DNA from: Sisyra terminalis
Lineage: Eukaryota > Arthropoda > Insecta > Neuroptera > Sisyridae
Length of the DNA stretch: 64,000 bases
Reading direction: 5' to 3'
Assembly: GCA_958496175.1 (NCBI GenBank)
Contig: OY292278.1
Span: 2,666,001-2,730,000, forward strand
The notes below the pieces were generated by a model, which worked only from the letters and a program-made list of their open reading frames with translations, was not told the DNA's origin and ran no database searches. This document shows, piece after piece, positions 1 through 10,321 of this stretch. A program made the position numbers and the translations under genes. Position 1 is the stretch's first letter; the number at the start of each line of letters is the position of its first letter.

Positions 1-1701
1 ATATCCTGTTTTTCCCAATTTAAATTGGCCTTGTTTTAACTTTGAAATGGAATTGTGGACGTCCTGTTACCCACAGGAAGAACATTTCCTTAAATTGTAA
101 TTCACTTAAACGTCCCTAATCTTAATTTCATGAGAAAACTAGGCCTTATTTTGAAAAATCTGTCATTAAACAGGCCTTATTTCAGACGGAAAATGTCTCA
201 TCTATTTAAGGCTCTAAATTTTCCCGGTTTAAATTCCCGGCAAACTATCCCGATAAATTAATGTTTCTTTTTTTGAGAACGTGGAGAAAGATTCAAACAT
301 TAATATTCAATCAGACTATAGCAAAAGAAAACATCCCTTATATCCGGTTTTTCCCAATTTAAATTGGCCTTGTTTTAGCTTTGAAATGGAATTGTGGACG
401 TCCTGTTACCCACAGGAAGAAAATTTCTTCCGATTGTAATTCATTAAAACGTCCCTTATCTTAATTTCTTGAGAAAACTAGGCCTTATTTTGAAAAATCG
501 GCCATTAAAGTGGCCTTATTTCAGACGGAAAATGTCATATCCATTTACGGCTCTAAAACTTCCCGGATTAAATTCCCGACAAAGCATCCCGATACATTAA
601 TGTTTCTTTTTTTGAGAACGGGGAGAAAGATTTAAGCATTAATATTCAATCAGACTATAGCAAAAGAAAACATCCCTTATATCTGGTTTTTCCCAATTTT
701 AATTGTCCTTGTTTTAACTTTGAAATGGAATTGTGGACGTCCTGTTACCCACAGGAAGAAAATTTCTTCAAATTGTAATTCACTTAAACGTCCCTAATCT
801 TAATTTCTTGAGAAAACTAGGCCGTATTTTAAAAAATCGGCAATTAAACTGGCCTTATTTCAGACGGAAAATGTCTCATCAATTTACGGCTCTAAAACTT
901 CCAGGTTTAAATTCCTGGCAAACTATCCCGATACATTAATGTTTCTTTTTTTGAGAACTTGGAGAAAGATTCAAACATTAATATTCAATCTGACTATAGC
1001 AAAAAAAACCATCCCTTATATCCAGTTTTTCCCAATTTAAATTGGCCTTGTTTTAACTTTGAAATGGAATTGTGGACGTCCTGTTACCCACAGGAAGAAA
1101 ATTTCTTCAAATTGTAATTCACTTAAACGTCCCTAATCTTAATTTCTTGAGAAAAATAAGTCTTAATTCGAAAAATCGGCAATTAAACTGGCCTTATTTC
1201 AGACGGAAAATGTCACATCAATTTACGGCTCTAAAACTTCCCGGTTTAAATTCCCGGCAAACTATCCCGATAAATTAATGTTTCTTTTTTTGAGAACGTG
1301 GAGAAAGATTCAAACATTAATATTCAATCAGACTATAGCAAAAAAAAACATCCCTTATGTCCGGTTTTTCCCAATTTCAATTGGCCTTGTTTCAGCTTTG
1401 AAATGGAATTGTGGACGTCCTGTTACCCACAGGAAGAAAATTTCTTCAAATTGTAATTCAATAAATCGTCCCTTATCTTAATTTCTTGAGAAAAAAAAGT
1501 CTTAATTTGAAAAATCGGCCATTAAACTGGACTTATTTCAGACGGAAAATGTCACATCAATTTACGGCTCTAAAACTTCCAGGTTTAAATTCCTGGCAAA
1601 CTATCCTGATACATTAATGTTTCTTTTTTTGAGAATTTGGAGAAAGATTCAAACATTAATATTCAATCAGACTATAGCAAAAGAAAACATCCCTTATATC
1701 C
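1..1701 (+). repeat. Left-edge monomers, not in a clear higher-order repeat
   Basis: Five anchors at 55, 394, 733, 1072 and 1411, each 339 bp apart. The monomers are of mixed types. The one near 430-640 has CCCGGATTAAATTCCCGAC and GATTTAAGC, a combination seen again near 26.0 kb. Others carry the AATTCACTTAAACGTCCC segment typical of the left third of the window. No long-range copy of this stretch was recognised within the window. The first bases are the tail of a monomer cut by the window edge. Confidence 0.85.
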
Positions 1702-3399
1702 GGTTTTTCCCAATTTAAATTGGCCTTGTTTTAACTTTGAAATGGAATTGTGGACGTCCTGTTACCCACAGGAAGAAAATTTTTGCAAATTGTAATTCAC
1801 TTAAACGTCCCTAATCTTAATTTCTTGAGAAAACTAGGTCTTATTTTGAAAAATCTGTCATTAAACAGGCCTTATTTCAGACGGAAAATGTCTCATCTTT
1901 TTAAGGCTCTAAAACTTCCCGGTTTAAATTCCCGGCAAACTATCCCGATACATTAATGTTTTTTTTTTTGAGAACGTGGAAAATGATTCAAACATTAATA
2001 TTCAATCTGACTATAGCAAAAGAAAACATCCCTTATATGCGGTTTTTCCCAATTTAAATTGACCTTGTTTTAGTTTTGAAATGGAATTGTGGACGTCCTG
2101 TTACCCACAGGAAGAAAATTTCTACCGACTGAAATTCAATTAAACGTCCCTTATCTTAATTTCTAGAGAAAACTAGGCCTTATTTTGAAAAATCAGCCAT
2201 TAAACTGGCCTTATTTCAGACGGAAAATGTCACATCAATTTACGGTTCTAAAACTTCCAGGTTTAAATTCCTGGCAAACTATCCCGATACATTAATGTTT
2301 ATTTTTTTGAGAACTTGGAGAATGATTCAAACATTAATATTCAATCAGACTATAGCAAAAAAAAACCATCCCTTATATCCGGTTTTTCCCAATTTAAATT
2401 GGCCTTGTTTTAACTTTTGAAATGGAATTGTGGACGTCCTGTTACCCACAGGAAGAAAATTTCTTCAAATTGTAATTCCCTTAAACGTCCCTAATCTTAA
2501 TTTCTTGAGAAAACTAGGCCTTATTTTGAAAAATCTGTCATTAAACAGGCCTTATTTCAGACGGAAAATGTCACATCTATTTAAGGCTCTAAAACTTCCC
2601 GGTTTAAATTCCCGGCAAACTATCCCGATGCATTAATGTTTCTTTTTTTGAAAACGTGGAGAAAGATTCAAACATTAATATTCAATCATACTATAGCAAA
2701 AGAAAACATCCCTTATATCCTGTTTTTCCCAATTTAAATTGGCCTTGTTTTAACTTTGAAATGGAATTGTGGACGTCCTGTTACCCACAGGAAGAAAATT
2801 TCTTCAAATTGTAATTCACTTAAACGTCTCTAATCTTAATTTTTTGAGAAAACTTGGCCTTATTTTGAAAAATCTGTCATTAAACAGGCCTTATTTCTGA
2901 CGGAAAATGTCTCATCTATTTAAGGCTCTAAAACTTCCCGGTTTAAATTCCCGGCAAACTATCCCGATGCATTAATGTTTCTTTTTTTGAAAACGTGGAG
3001 AAAGATTCAAACATTAATATTCATTCAGACTATAGCAAAAAAAAACCTTCCCTTATATCCGGTTTTTCCCAATTTAAATTGGCATTGCTTTAGCTTTGAA
3101 ATGGAATTGTGGACGTCCTGTTACCCACAGGAAGAAAATTTCTTCAAATTGTAATTCACTTAAACGTCTCTAATCTTAATTTCTTGAGAAAACTTGGCCT
3201 TATTTTGAAAAATTTGTCATTAAACAGGCCTTATTTCAGACGGAAAATGTCACATCTATTTAAGGCTCTAAAACTTCCCGGTTTAAATTCCCGGCAAACT
3301 ATCCCGATGCATTAATGTTTCTTTTTTTGAAAACGAGGAGAAAGATTCAAACAATAATATTCAATCATACTATAGCAAAAGAAAACATCCCTTATATCC
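1702..3399 (+). repeat. 5-monomer higher-order repeat, copy 1 (1698 bp)
   Basis: Anchors at 1750, 2089, 2430, 2769 and 3109. The block is repeated immediately at 3400-5097 with an offset of 1698 bp. Shared markers include TTATATGCGG before the palindrome (2034), ATTGACCTTG, TACCGACTGAAATTC, a TTTCTGACGG variant and GGCATTGCTTTAGC. The copies differ by isolated bases, for example TTTTTGC against TTTCTGC after the core. The left boundary is set where the copies first disagree (CGG against CTG near 1701). It is an early, two-copy higher-order repeat rather than a long homogenised one. Confidence 0.85.
2535..2548. other. Dyad variant 2 CTGT-CATTAA-ACAG (example)
   Basis: At the site of the GGCCA/TGGCC dyad, many left-hand monomers read CTGTCATTAAACAGG. 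Four substitutions remove the first dyad and create a perfect 4-bp one shifted by a few bases. This form tends to go with CCCTAATC, CTCTAATC or CCCCAATC upstream, so it marks a subfamily. Confidence 0.75.
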
Positions 3400-5097
3400 T
3401 GTTTTTCCCAATTTAAATTGGCCTTGTTTTAACTTTGAAATGGAAATGTGGACGTCCTGTTACCCACAGGAAGAAAATTTCTGCAAATTGTAATTCACTT
3501 AAACGTCCCTAATCTTAATTTCTTGAGAAAACTAGGTCTTATTTTGAAAAATCTGTCATTAAACAGGCCTTATTTCAGACGGAAAATGTCTCATCTTTTT
3601 AAGGCTCTAAAACTTCCCGGTTTAAATTCCCGGCAAACTATCCCGATACATTAATGTTTTTTTTTTTGAGAACGTGGAAAATGATTCAAACATTAATATT
3701 CAATCTGACTATAGCAAAAGAAAACATCCCTTATATGCGGTTTTTCCCAATTTAAATTGACCTTGTTTTAGTTTTGAAATGGAATTGTGGACGTCCTGTT
3801 ACCCACAGGAAGAAAATTTCTACCGACTGAAATTCAATTAAACGTCCCTTATCTTAATTTCTAGAGAAAACTAGGCCTTATTTTGAAAAATCAGCCATTA
3901 AACTGGCCTTATTTCAGACGGAAAATGTCACATCAATTTACGGTTCTAAAACTTCCAGGTTTAAATTCCTGGCAAACTATCCCGATACATTAATGTTTAT
4001 TTTTTTGAGAACTTGGAGAATGATTCAAACATTAATATTCAATCAGACTATAGCAAAAAAAAACCATCCCTTATATCCGGTTTTTCCCAATTTAAATTGG
4101 CCTTGTTTTAACTTTTGAAATGGAATTGTGGACGTCCTGTTACCCACAGGAAGAAAATTTCTTCAAATTGTAATTCCCTTAAACGTCCCTAATCTTAATT
4201 TCTTGAGAAAACTAGGCCTTATTTTGAAAAATCTGTCATTAAACAGGCCTTATTTCAGACGGAAAATGTCACATCTATTTAAGGCTCTAAAACTTCCCGG
4301 TTTAAATTCCCGGCAAACTATCCCGATGCATTAATGTTTCTTTTTTTGAAAACGTGGAGAAAGATTCAAACATTAATATTCAATCATACTATAGCAAAAG
4401 AAAACATCCCTTATATCCTGTTTTTCCCAATTTAAATTGGCCTTGTTTTAACTTTGAAATGGAATTGTGGACGTCCTGTTACCCACAGGAAGAAAATTTC
4501 TTCAAATTGTAATTCACTTAAACGTCTCTAATCTTAATTTTTTGAGAAAACTTGGCCTTATTTTGAAAAATCTGTCATTAAACAGGCCTTATTTCTGACG
4601 GAAAATGTCTCATCTATTTAAGGCTCTAAAACTTCCCGGTTTAAATTCCCGGCAAACTATCCCGATGCATTAATGTTTCTTTTTTTGAAAACGTGGAGAA
4701 AGATTCAAACATTAATATTCATTCAGACTATAGCAAAAAAAAACCTTCCCTTATATCCGGTTTTTCCCAATTTAAATTGGCATTGCTTTAGCTTTGAAAT
4801 GGAATTGTGGACGTCCTGTTACCCACAGGAAGAAAATTTCTTCAAATTGTAATTCACTTAAACGTCTCTAATCTTAATTTCTTGAGAAAACTTGGCCTTA
4901 TTTTGAAAAATTTGTCATTAAACAGGCCTTATTTCAGACGGAAAATGTCTCATCTATTTAAGGCTCTAAAACTTCCCGGTTTAAATTCCCGGCAAACTAT
5001 CCCGATGCATTAATGTTTCTTTTTTTGAAAACGTGGAGAAAGATTCAAACATTAATATTCAATCATACTATAGCAAAAGAAAACATCCCTTATATCC
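3400..5097 (+). repeat. 5-monomer higher-order repeat, copy 2 (1698 bp)
   Basis: Anchors at 3448, 3787, 4128, 4467 and 4807 reproduce the spacing pattern of copy 1 (339, 341, 339, 340), including the extra T in AACTTTTGAAATGG near 4110. The first core here reads GGAAATGTGG instead of GGAATTGTGG. The last two monomer types are then repeated once more at 5147 and 5487 as a 680-bp dimer, leading up to the first long unit. Confidence 0.85.
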
Positions 5098-5825
5098 TGT
5101 TTTTCCCTATTTAAATTGGCCTTGTTTTAACTTTTGAAATGGAATTGTGGACGTCCTGTTACCCACAGGAAGAAAATTTCTTCAAATTGTAATTCACTTA
5201 AACGTCTCTAATCTTAATTTCTTGAGAAAACTATGCCTTATTTTGAAAAATCTGTCATTAAACAGGCCTTATTTCAGACGGAAAATGTCTCATCTATTTA
5301 AGGCTCTAAAACTTCCCGGTTTAAATTCCCGGCAAACTATCCCGATGCATTAATGTTTCTTTTTTTGAAAACGTGGAGAAAGATTCAAACATTAATATTC
5401 ATTCAGACTATAGCAAAAAAAAACCTTCCCTTATATCCGGTTTTTCCCAATTTAAATTGGCATTGCTTTAGCTTTGAAATGGAATTGTGGACGTCCTGTT
5501 ACCCACAGGAAGAAAATTTCTTCAAATTGTAATTCACTTAAACGTCTCTAATCTTAATTTCTTGAGAAAACTTGGCCTTATTTTGAAAAATCTGTCATTA
5601 AACAGGCCTTATTTCAGACGGAAAATGTCTCATCTATTTAAGGCTCTAAAACTTCCCGGTTTAAATTCCCGGCAAACTATCCCGATGCATTAATGTTTCT
5701 TTTTTTGAAAACGTGGAGAAAGATTCAAACATTAATATTCAATCAGACTATAGCAAAAGAAAACATTCCTTATATCCTGTTTTTCCCAATTTAAATTGGC
5801 CTTGTTTTAACTTTGAAATGGAATT
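5098..5825 (+). repeat. Duplicated 680-bp dimer leading into the first long unit
   Basis: Anchors 5147 and 5487 repeat the types at 4467 and 4807: the first has AATCATACTATAGCAAAAG upstream, the second has ATTCAGACTATAG, ACCTTCCC and GGCATTGCTTTAGC. The spacing is 340 bp. A single-base variant (CTATGCC for CTTGGCC) marks the 5147 copy. Nothing else is visible. Confidence 0.8.
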
Positions 5826-6045
5826 GTGGACGTCCTGTTACCCACAGGAAGAAAATTTCTTTCCATTGTTATTTATAAGATAGCCTTAAATCTACAAACA
5901 TTGATATAACAAGGCCTAAATTCATTTTCTAAATTATTTCTTTTTTCAAACAATTTTAATTTGTTGGCATTTCGAATTGTTTAGAATTTTGAATTAAGAC
6001 AAGGCCACAATGTGTTTCGAATTTAGTTGGAAGCTATGAGTACAT

Positions 6046-6064
6046 CCACCTGACTCACAGGTGG
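6046..6064. other. Perfect dyad, 7-bp arms and 5-base spacer
   Basis: CCACCTG at 6046-6052, spacer ACTCA, CAGGTGG at 6058-6064. It is the strongest short hairpin in the long unit and is unchanged in all four copies. Its inner part (CCTG, spacer ending in CA, CAGG) resembles the TCCTG-TTACCCA-CAGGA dyad of the ordinary monomer core. That may be chance. Confidence 0.8.
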
Positions 6065-6176
6065 CACTAAAAACTTAAGGTGGTTAAGTGACATTACATG
6101 TCAAGAGTTCACACGTTCTAGCATAGATGGAAAGACAGCAGATGTCAATTTGACAACTAACTTTCGATAGTATTTC

Positions 6177-6206
6177 AAATTTTAATTGTATATAATATTA
6201 AAATTT
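6177..6206. other. A+T-rich inverted repeat, 10-bp arms
   Basis: AAATTTTAAT at 6177-6186 pairs perfectly with ATTAAAATTT at 6197-6206 across a 10-base spacer. The direct repeat TTTAATTGTAT at 6181 and 6204 overlaps it. The same arms are present in the other long units. It could form a cruciform or mark an ancient insertion end. There is no evidence that it is a terminator of a real transcript. Confidence 0.7.
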
Positions 6207-6522
6207 AATTGTATTTCTTCACATTGTAAATCACTAAAAAGCCTTAAATCTACAAACGTTGAGAAAACAAGGTCTTATATTGAAAAATCACCCTTTTAAA
6301 CGGCCTAATTTCTGACGGAAAATGTCACATCAATTTACGGCTCTAAAACTTCCCGGTTTAAATTCCCGGCAAACTATCCCGATAAATTAATGTTTCTTTT
6401 TTTGAGAACGTGGAGAAAGATTCAAACATTAATATTCAATCAGACTATAGCAAAAGAAAACATCCCTTATATCCGGTTTTTCCCAATTTAAATTGGCCTT
6501 GTTTTAGCTTTGAAATGGAATT

Positions 6523-9500
6523 GTGGACGTCCTGTTACCACAGGAAGAAAATTTCTTCAAATTGTAATTCACCTAAAAATCCCTAATCTTAATTTCTTGA
6601 GAAAACTAGGCCTTATTTTGGAAAATCTGTCATTAAACAGGCCTTATTTCAGACGGAAAATGTCACATCAAATTACGGCTCTAAAACTTCCAGGTTTAAA
6701 TTCCTGGCAAACTATCCTGATACATTTCTGTTTCTTTTTTTGAGAATTTGGAGAAAGATTCAAACATTAATATTCAATCAGACTATAGCAAAAGAAAACA
6801 TCCCTTATATCCGGTTTTTCCCCATTTAAATTGGCCTTGTTTTAGCTTTGAAATGGAATTGTGGACGTCCTGTTACCACAGGAAGAAAATTTCTTCAAAT
6901 TGTAATTCACCTAAAAATCCCTAATCTTAATTTCTTGAGAAAACTAGGCCTTATTTTGGAAAATCTGATTTTAAACAGGCCTTATTTCAGACGGAAAATG
7001 TCACATCAATTTACGGCTCTAAAACATCCAGGTTTAAATTCCTGGCAAACTATCCTGATACATTAATGTTTCTTTTTTTGAGAACTTGGAGAAAGATTCA
7101 AACATTAATATTCAATCAGACTATAGCAAAAAAAACCATCCCATTATATCCGGTTTTTCCCAGTTTAAATTGGCCTTGTTTTAACTTTGAAATGGAATTG
7201 TGGACGTCCTGTTACCCACAGGAAGAAAATTTCTTCAAATTGTAATTCACTTAAACGTCTCTAATCTTAATTTCTTGAGAAAACTTGGCCTTATTTTGAA
7301 AAATCTGTCATTAAACAGGCCTTATTTCAGACGGAAAATGTCACATCTATTTAAGGCTCTAAAACTTCCCGGTTTAAATTCCCGGCAAACTATCCCGATG
7401 CATTAATGTTTCTTTTTTTGAAAACGTGGAGAAAGATTCAAACATTAATATTCAATCATACTATAGCAAAAGAAAACATCCCTTATATCCTGTTTTTCCC
7501 AATTTAAATTGGCCTTGTTTTAACTTTGAAATGGAATTGTGGACGTCCTGTTACCCACAGGAAGAAAATTTCTTCAAATTGTAATTCACTTAAACGTCTC
7601 TAATCTTAATTTTTTGAGAAAACTTGGCCTTATTTTGAAAAATCTGTCATTAAACAGGCCTTATTTCTGACGGAAAATGTCACATCAATTTACGGCTCTA
7701 AAACTTCCCGGTTTAAATTCCCGGCAAACTATCCCGATAAATTAATGTTTCTTTTTTTGAGAACGTGGAGAAAGATTCAAACATTAATATTCAATCAGAC
7801 TATAGCAAAAGAAAACATCCCTTATATCCGGTTTTTCCCAATTTAAATTGGCCTTGTTTTAGCTTTGAAATGGAATTGTGGACGTCCTGTTACCACAGGA
7901 AGAAAATTTCTTCAAATTGTAATTCACCTAAAAATCCCTAATCTTAATTTCTTGAGAAAACTAGGTCTTATTTTGAAAAATCTGTCATTAAACAGGCCTT
8001 ATTTCAGACGGAAAATGTCTCATCTATTTAAGGCTCTAAAACTTCCCGGTTTAAATTCCCGGCAAACTATCCCGATACATTAATGTTTTTTTTTTTGAGA
8101 ACGTGGAAAATGAATCAAACATTAATATTCAATCAGACTATAGCAAAAGAAAACATCCCTTATATCCGGTTTTTCCCAATTTAAATTGACCTTGTTTTAG
8201 TTTTGAAATGGAATTGTGGACGTCCTGTTACCCAAAGGAAGAAAATTTCTACCGACTGAAATTCAATAAAACGTCCCTTATCTTAATTTCTTGAGAATAC
8301 TAGGCCTTATTTTGAAAAATCGGCCATTAAACTGGCCTTATTTCAGACGGAAAATGTCACATCAATTTACGGCTCTAAAACTTCCAGGTTTAAATTCCTG
8401 GCAAACTATCCCGATACATTAATGTTTCTTTTTTTGAGATCTTGGAGAATGATTCAAACATTAATATTCAATCAGACTATAGCAAAAAAAAACCTTCCCT
8501 TATATCCAGTTTTTCCCAATTTAAATTGGCCTTGTTTTAACTTTTGAAATGGAATTGTGGACGTCCTGTTATCCACAGGAAGAAAATTTCTTCAAATTGT
8601 AATTCACTTAAACGTCTCTAATCTTAATTTCTTGAGAAAACTAGGTCTTATTTTGAAAAATCTGTCATTAAACAGGCCTTATTTCAGACGGAAAATGTCT
8701 CATCTATTTAAGGCTCTAAAACTTCCCGGTTTAAATTCCCGGCAAACTATCCCGATACATTAATGTTTTTTTTTTTCAGAACGTGGAAAATGATTCAAAC
8801 ATTAATATTCAATCAGACTATAGCAAAAGAAAACATCCCTTATATCCGGTTTTTCCCAATTTAAATTGACCTTGTTTTAGTTTTGAAATGGAATTGTGGA
8901 CGTCCTGGTACCCACAGGAAGAAAATTTCTACCGACTGAAATTCAATAAAACGTCCCTTATCTTAATTTCTTGAGAAAACTAGGCCTTATTTTGAAAAAT
9001 CGGCCATTAAACTGGCCTTATTTCAGACGGAAAATGTCACATCAATTTACGGCTCTAAAACTTCCAGGTTTAAATTCCTGGCAAACTATCCCGATACATT
9101 AATGTTTCTTTTTTTGAGAACTTGGAGAATGATTCAAACATTAATATTCAATCAGACTATAGCAAAAAAAAACCATCCCTTATATCCGGTTTTTCCCAAT
9201 TTAAATTGGCCTTGTTTTAACTTTTGAAATGGAATTGTGGACGTCCTGTTACCCACAGGAAGAAAATTTCTTCAAATTGTAATTCACTTAAACGTCCCTA
9301 ATCTTAATTTCTTGAGAAAAATAAGCCTTATTTTGAAAAATCTGTCATTAAACAGGCCTTATTTCAGACGGAAAATGTCTCATCTATTTAAGGCTCTAAA
9401 ACCTCCAGGTTGAAATTCCTGGCAAACTATCCTGATACATTAATGTTTGTTTTTTTGAGAACTTGGAGAAAGATTCAAACATTAATATTCAATCAGACTA

Positions 9501-10321
9501 TAGCAAAAAAAAACCATCCCTTATATCCGGTTTTTCCCAATTTAAATTGGCCTTGTTTTAACTTTGAAATGGAATTGTGGACGTCCTGTTACCCACAGGA
9601 AGAAAATTTCTACCGACTGAAATTCAATAAAACGTCCCTTATCTTAATTTCTTGAGAAAACTAGGCCTTATTTTGAAAAATCGGCCATTAAAGTGGCCTT
9701 ATTTCAGACGGAAAATGTCATATCCATTTACGGCTCTTAAACTTCCGGTTAAAATTCCCGGCAAACTATCCCGATACATTAATGTTTCTTTTTTTGAGAG
9801 CTTGGAGAAAGATTCAAGCATTAAGATTCAATTAAACTATAGCAAAAGAAACCATCCCTTATATCCGGTTTTTTCCAATTTAAATTGTCCTTGTTTTAGC
9901 TTTAAAATGGAGTTGTGGACGTCCTGTTACCCACAGGAAGAAAATTTCTTCCGATTGTAATTCAATAAAACGTTTCTTATCTTAATTTCTAGAGAAAACT
10001 AGGCCTTATTTTGAAAAATCGGCCATTATACTGGCCTTATTTCAGACGGAAAATGTCACTTCAATTTACGGCTCGAAAACTTCCAGGTTTAAATTCCTGG
10101 CAAACTATCCCGATACATTAATGTTTCTTTTTTTGAGAACTTGGAGAATGATTCAAACATTAATATTAAACCAGACTATAGCAAAAAAAAACCATCCCTT
10201 ATATCCGGTTTTTCCCAATTTAAATTGGCATTGTTTTAGCTTTGAAATGGAATTGTGGACGTCCTCTTACCCACAGGAAGAAAATTTCTTCAAATTGTAA
10301 TTCACTTAAACGTCTCTAATC
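6523..10321 (+). repeat. Heterogeneous monomer stretch with dinucleotide-level variants of the core
   Basis: Anchors 6523, 6861, 7200, 7539, 7878, 8216, 8557, 8896, 9237, 9577, 9915 and 10255. Several monomers have lost one C in the core (GTTACCACAGG at 6523, 6861 and 7878). Others have GTTATCCACAGG (8557), CCCAAAGG (8216), CTGGTACCC (8896) or CCTCTTACCC (10255). The 7200-7860 part resembles 3109-3440 and 2769-3100. The monomer starting at 9577 (tail 9795-9900) has GAGAGCTTGG, ATTAAACTATAG, TTTTTTCC and ATTGTCC, the best relative in the left third of the window of the marker monomer that recurs from 22.5 kb onward. No clean higher-order repeat was seen. Confidence 0.85.
8384..8401. other. Dyad CCAGG-TTTAAATT-CCTGG (example)
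   Basis: Perfect 5-bp arms around an 8-base spacer containing TTTAAA. In many monomers both arms become CCCGG, leaving CCGG/CCGG pairing with a 9-base spacer. Mixed forms (CCCGG with CCTGG, CCCGG with CCCAG) also occur, so pairing is not strictly kept. Confidence 0.65.

Larger units (their letters stand above)
5926..6210 (+). other. Non-satellite segment inside long unit 1
   Basis: About 285 bp with no visible match to the 340-bp monomer. The first part is A+T-rich with AATTTGTTGG and TTCGAATTG elements. The middle (about 6004-6164) is more balanced in base composition and holds the dyad CCACCTGACTCACAGGTGG at 6046-6064. The end is very A+T-rich with an inverted repeat at 6177-6206. The longest reverse-strand open frame I noticed here is 24 codons including stop (6023-6094), too short to call a gene. 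It could be a relic of a transposable element or part of a second satellite. I do not recognise it. Confidence 0.85.
5826..6522 (+). repeat. 697-bp long unit, copy 1 (monomer plus 357-bp extra segment)
   Basis: Anchor-to-anchor distance is 697 bp instead of 340. After the normal core and AAAATTTCTT, a diverged partial monomer (about 5866-5925, with AGCCTTAAATCTACAAAC) leads into about 285 bp unlike the satellite (5926-6210). A second diverged monomer start (6212-6310, again with GCCTTAAATCTACAAAC) then returns to ordinary satellite. The two partial copies lie 358 bp apart and resemble each other more than any array monomer does. The segment 6004-6164 is identical in all four long units of the window. 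Private changes of this copy include GGCATTTCGAATTG and CTTTCGATAG. No target-site duplication, terminal repeat or open frame of note is visible. Function unknown. Confidence 0.93.

Noticed and set aside
6023..6094. Reverse-strand frame of 24 codons in the long unit, identical in all copies
   Set aside because: Too short, no recognisable motif, and its conservation is explained by conservation of the whole 161-bp core at the DNA level.
6081..6116. Pol III promoter-like words (TGGTTAAGTGA like box A, GAGTTCACACG weakly like box B), suggesting a SINE
   Set aside because: The spacing of about 15 bases is too short for a tRNA-type promoter, the box B match is poor, and there is no poly-A tail or target-site duplication.
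6177..6206. Transcription terminator
   Set aside because: The inverted repeat is purely A+T, no gene lies upstream, and the context is eukaryotic-type satellite.
5926..6210. Transposon or MITE insertion as origin of the extra segment
   Set aside because: No terminal inverted repeats at the ends, no target-site duplication, and the segment is bounded by diverged satellite on both sides. The inverted repeat at 6177-6206 is internal. Not excluded, but unsupported.
8384..8401. Strict compensatory evolution of the CCAGG/CCTGG and CCCGG/CCCGG dyad
   Set aside because: Mixed arms (CCCGG with CCTGG or CCCAG) are common, for example in type A and type B monomers, so pairing is not consistently kept.
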